A stretch of DNA of 64,000 bases, taken from Dermatophagoides farinae. Lineage: Eukaryota; Arthropoda; Arachnida; Sarcoptiformes; Pyroglyphidae. Shown in pieces: positions 60,526 to 64,000 of the stretch (positions are counted from its first letter, which is position 1; each line of letters starts with the position of its first letter). The position numbers were made by a program, and so were the translations under genes. The stretch lies in NCBI RefSeq assembly GCF_024713945.1, contig NC_134685.1, positions 3,033,001 through 3,097,000 of the forward strand, read 5' to 3'. The notes under the pieces were generated by a model. The model worked only from the letters and a program-made list of their open reading frames with translations. It was not told where the DNA came from and did no database searches.

Positions 60526-63500
60526 TTATTGTTCAATCATTTCTTCTTCAGTGATTGTATTCAATTTTTGTTGTTGCTGTTCAAATTTCCGTTGTCTATA
60601 TTCATTCCATACTTTTTTTATGACACTAGAACAATATTCTTCACGTTGTCTCCATAATGTACTACTGATATGTTCAAATTGACCCAATTTGACCGGTGCT
60701 ACTTCGGCCAATTCAGCCGTTTCTTCAATAACATGTCCTTTACGGGCAAAAAAATCCTTGGTCAATGCATCCAAAATGTCCACACAATAACACATATCGC
60801 CAACACAAATCGGTATGTCCATTGATATTAATTTAAATTTATTCGGTTTCGGTATCTGTAATGGTTCTTCCAATGCATGTACAAAATCCGATAATTGTGA
60901 ATATTTAATAAATTGTGTGCCTTTTGGATCAAATTTTTGCCATATTTCATAATACATATCATAATCATCATCAGTCAAGCCTTCATGTACATCTTCAGCT
61001 GCTTGTGAATAATTTTCCAATATAACAGCAATATACATATTGATTATGATGAGAAATGATATAATTAAATATGAAACTAAAAAAGCGATTGCAATACCAC
61101 GATTACCACAATCACCTTCTGCATCCGGTCCGGTTGTTGGTGTACAATCATTTTCATCCATAATGGCTGCTAATACATTATCCCAACCGGCCGATGTTGA
61201 CATTTGAAACAATAATATAAATGAACGAAAAAATGTACTAAAATTAAATGTTTCATCAATACCATAACGTTGTTTAACATTCATAAAGAATGACATTCCA
61301 AATATTGCATAGATGAATATTACTAAAAAAAGTAATAGACAAATATTGAATAATGCTGGCAATGACATGGCCAATGCAAACAATAATGTACGTATACCAC
61401 GTGCACCTTTTACTAAACGTAATACACGGCCAACTTTAACAACACGTACTACACGTAATAATGTTGGCGATACAATATATTTGGCTATTATATCACGTAA
61501 TAATACACCCAATATTGATAGAATAACGACAACAAAATCGAATATATTCCATGGTTCTTTAAAATAATGCCATCGTAATGCAAAAATTTTCAATAAACAT
61601 TCAGTAGTAAAGATGGCAATGAAAAATAGATTTAATCTTTCCAAAATTGTTGAATAAATCACACTTTGTCTATATTCATCCAATGACATGACCACCATAT
61701 TCAATGCTATAAATAACATGATGATCATATCGAATTTTTTATTCGTTATCACATCGAATACAATTGCTTGTAATTTAAACTATGAAAATTGATAGAAAAT
61801 TTAAATAAAAAAAAATCAAAATCAATCATATTGAATGGATACATACTCTTGGTCTTGGTATTGCTTTCATTGGTTTTTTTGAGCCCATTTTTTTCATTGC
61901 ATTATAATATTTTTTCTGATCTTCAGTCATGAACATTTCCAAAGAACCACCGGCTTTCTTTTTCTGTTCATTAAAATTATCGATAATCACACCAATAAAT
62001 AGATTCAAAGTGAAAAATGAACCAAAAATGATGAAGAATACAAAATACAGATACATATAAAGATTCACTTCTTTTTCTGGCTGTTCATCTGGATCTTGTT
62101 TCGAATCAATGGCATTGTTCATTATATCAAGCCAACCTTTGAATGTGGCCTAAAAAAAAGAAGAAGAAGAAGATCAGTTTCAATTTTTTTTGTTTGATTT
62201 TTTTTTTAAACACATACCACTTGAAACAATGCAAGATAGGCATTAGGAACATTATCAAAATTAATCGGTGGATTATACCAAATGGTATGATTACGAGCCA
62301 TACATGCTTCTTTGTTTGGTACATAACTTGCGTTTAGTTTCATTTTTGTTTCAGCATCAATACATTGATAGAATTTTCCCAGAAACAATTGTACACCCAT
62401 TATGGAGAATATAAGCCAAAATATGAGACAAACTAACAATACATTGAAAATGGCTGGTATTGCCTGTATCAATGCGTTGACAACCACCTTTTTTCCCACC
62501 ACCCAACGACAAAAAAAATCAGAATTAGAATCAAGTTTGAATTGATTTTGAAAAACAAGAAAAATGAAAAAAAATCAATGAAATACACATGCAATTACAT
62601 TGACAACAGGCATTCGAATACATGCAAATTGAAATTTTTCGTTTTTTTTTGAATTAAAAAAACCAAGAAAATTGTTTGAAATGAAAGCAAGAATGAATCG
62701 AAAAAAATGAATAAATTTAAAACATGCAAGCATGTGGTGATTCGAATATATCATCGAAATTGGTGAATTTGTGCGTGTGAAGAACATTTTCATTTTTTTT
62801 GGAATAAAATGTGTGTGTGCGTGTGTGTGTTTTTTTTCATTTCATTTACAAATATATTTTGTTTACCCGCATTCCTTGAAATCTGGATAAAGCTCGTAAT
62901 GGCCGCAAAGCTCGTAACGTCCGCATCGTTTTGAAAGCTTGAATTTTGGCCACACCAAACCAAGTGGCAATTAAATTTATCACCGATACCTTGTTTTGTT
63001 TTTCATTGATTTCATGTTTTTCGTGTATTGTTTATTTATTTGTTTGTTTTTTTTTGTTTGTTTGTTAGTTAGTTGGATTTTGGAACAAATACAATATATA
63101 TATAGATATGGTAAATGAGAAATGAAATTGAAAAAAAAATTTCAAAAAGGAAAAAAAGGAAAGATAACAAAAAATTCGATAATGATGATGTATTTTGAGA
63201 GATATCTACCACCACCACCACCCACCACCACCACAACATCAACAATCATTCTATGTATATAAACTAATCATGCAGCATCATCCAATCTATTCAGGGTTCA
63301 TATTCAGTAGAAAAAAAAATTCATCAAAGAATCTAAGGAATCTAAAGCTATCGTATGACGATAAAGTCAACCAAGTGGTTTTTCTATACAAATAGCTCCA
63401 GCATCCAAATAGCCACCGCCACCCCCATCCCAAATATATTATTATAATGCAACATTAATGCAACAATTTTTCATCATACAGAGAAAAATTTTTTTCTATC

Positions 63501-64000
63501 AATTAATATAATTAGGCTAAATCAATGCTAAAAATATAATTGATCAATTGATTCTAGTTCGATGAATGAATTTGTAATAATCATTCTAAATCACGATTAC
63601 GCGTATTTCGTGATTTTTATTAATTTTTCTATTTTTTGCTTTCAATTTCGTTAATTGATTGTTATTATTCACACTTACACGCATGCCTTCAAGCCGTGAA
63701 AGAGCTCGTAAAGGCCGTAATGCCCTTAATGTCCGCATCGTTTTAAATGCCGGTACATTTCCAAGGCCGAAAATTCCGACAAATATATTGAATATTGAAA
63801 CCTTTTTGTTTGTTTGTTTTTTTTATGGCGATATAAAATGATGTGTTGTTGATGTAAAGAGAAAGAGAAAGTTAAATTTAAAAAAAAATTATTTTTTTTT
63901 TCTATAAAACATCTAACACCATCTAACGGTCAGAATTTTTAAAGACTAATTTTTTTTCTGTTTTCTATTGGAAAGTTTTTCATTTGAAATTATTATATTA
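60526..64000 (-). CDS. para: Voltage-gated sodium channel alpha subunit (para type), 3' part
   Basis: Coding exons, 5' to 3': 63801-63679 or 62989-62867 (alternatives), 62487-62218, 62149-61847 and 61779-60526. All are phase 0. They cover domain III S3-S4 to the C-terminus; the rest lies beyond the right edge. Visible parts: III S4 with [23 protein letters not shown]5 and pore with the selectivity Lys in FQVATFKGW; III S6 [15 protein letters not shown]; the inactivation gate [20 protein letters not shown]4 with Arg/Lys every third residue; IV pore with the selectivity Ala in [12 protein letters not shown]6 [19 protein letters not shown]; then an EF-hand-like and IQ-like tail ending EEMIEQ. 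It drives the action potential and is the pyrethroid target. The Gly and Phe of IIFGSFF, where mite resistance changes have been reported, are the wild-type residues as I recall. Confidence 0.96.
62867..62989 (-). other. para: Sodium channel domain III S3-S4 alternative exon, downstream copy
   Basis: 123 bases, 41 codons, phase 0 at both ends, acceptor ACAAG and donor GTAAAC. Translation starts [17 protein letters not shown] and ends SRFQGMR. It splices to the exon at 62487 ([11 protein letters not shown]). It is the copy nearest the common downstream exon. Confidence 0.92.
63679..63801 (-). other. para: Sodium channel domain III S3-S4 alternative exon, upstream copy
   Basis: 123 bases, 41 codons, phase 0 at both ends, acceptor AAAAG and donor GTAAGT. 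Translation starts [17 protein letters not shown] and ends SRLEGMR. It shares 27 of 41 residues with the downstream copy, including the whole S4 core. Because both copies have the same length and phase and encode the same segment, only one can be used per transcript. Confidence 0.92.

Overview
The window looks like nuclear DNA of a small arthropod, most likely an acariform (astigmatid) mite. It is very AT-rich, most introns are 60-100 bases, and it is saturated with CAT/ATG/CAA trinucleotide tracts that are translated as His, Ser, Asp, Asn and Gln runs. It also carries a para-type sodium channel, gustatory-receptor-like genes and a papain-type protease of the same family as mite group 1 allergens. 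The species cannot be told from the sequence. I deduced all gene models from GT-AG junctions, preserved phase and family motifs.

Layout. 0-12.5 kb: a possible last exon of an upstream gene, a DEG/ENaC channel (+), an ANKRD28/44/52-type ankyrin protein (-), a basic low-complexity protein (+) and a PiT/SLC20 phosphate transporter (-). 12.5-19.6 kb: no supported gene. 19.6-26.1 kb: ARPC2 (-), SLC25A19-type thiamine pyrophosphate carrier (+), C1A cysteine protease (+). 26.3-27.7 kb: a GC-rich decayed Helitron remnant with PIF1-like helicase fragments. 27.9-29.6 kb: a gustatory-receptor-like gene interrupted by a 149-bp hAT-type MITE. 30.6-40.5 kb: K2P potassium channel (+), EF-hand plus PPP phosphatase (-), NRF-6-like acyltransferase (+), second gustatory-receptor-like gene (+). 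42.9-46.7 kb: PDGF/VEGF-like factor (+) and an unknown protein (+). 46.7-55.9 kb: no supported gene. 55.9-59.8 kb: Ser-rich protein with a CRNLFG motif (+) and an unknown membrane protein (+). 60.5-64 kb: the 3' end of a para sodium channel (-) with two interchangeable domain III S3-S4 exons; it runs off the right edge.

The genes do not form a pathway or operon; this is ordinary eukaryotic gene order with head-to-head and tail-to-tail pairs. The points most worth a second look are the MITE-broken receptor, the Helitron remnant with its terminal hairpin, two neighbouring genes whose frames join only by a +1 step at a UGA in the context GT-TGA, the duplicated sodium-channel exon, and the EF-hand/phosphatase architecture. 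I saw no CRISPR array, operon, rRNA or convincing tRNA, and nothing I would call a wholly new system.
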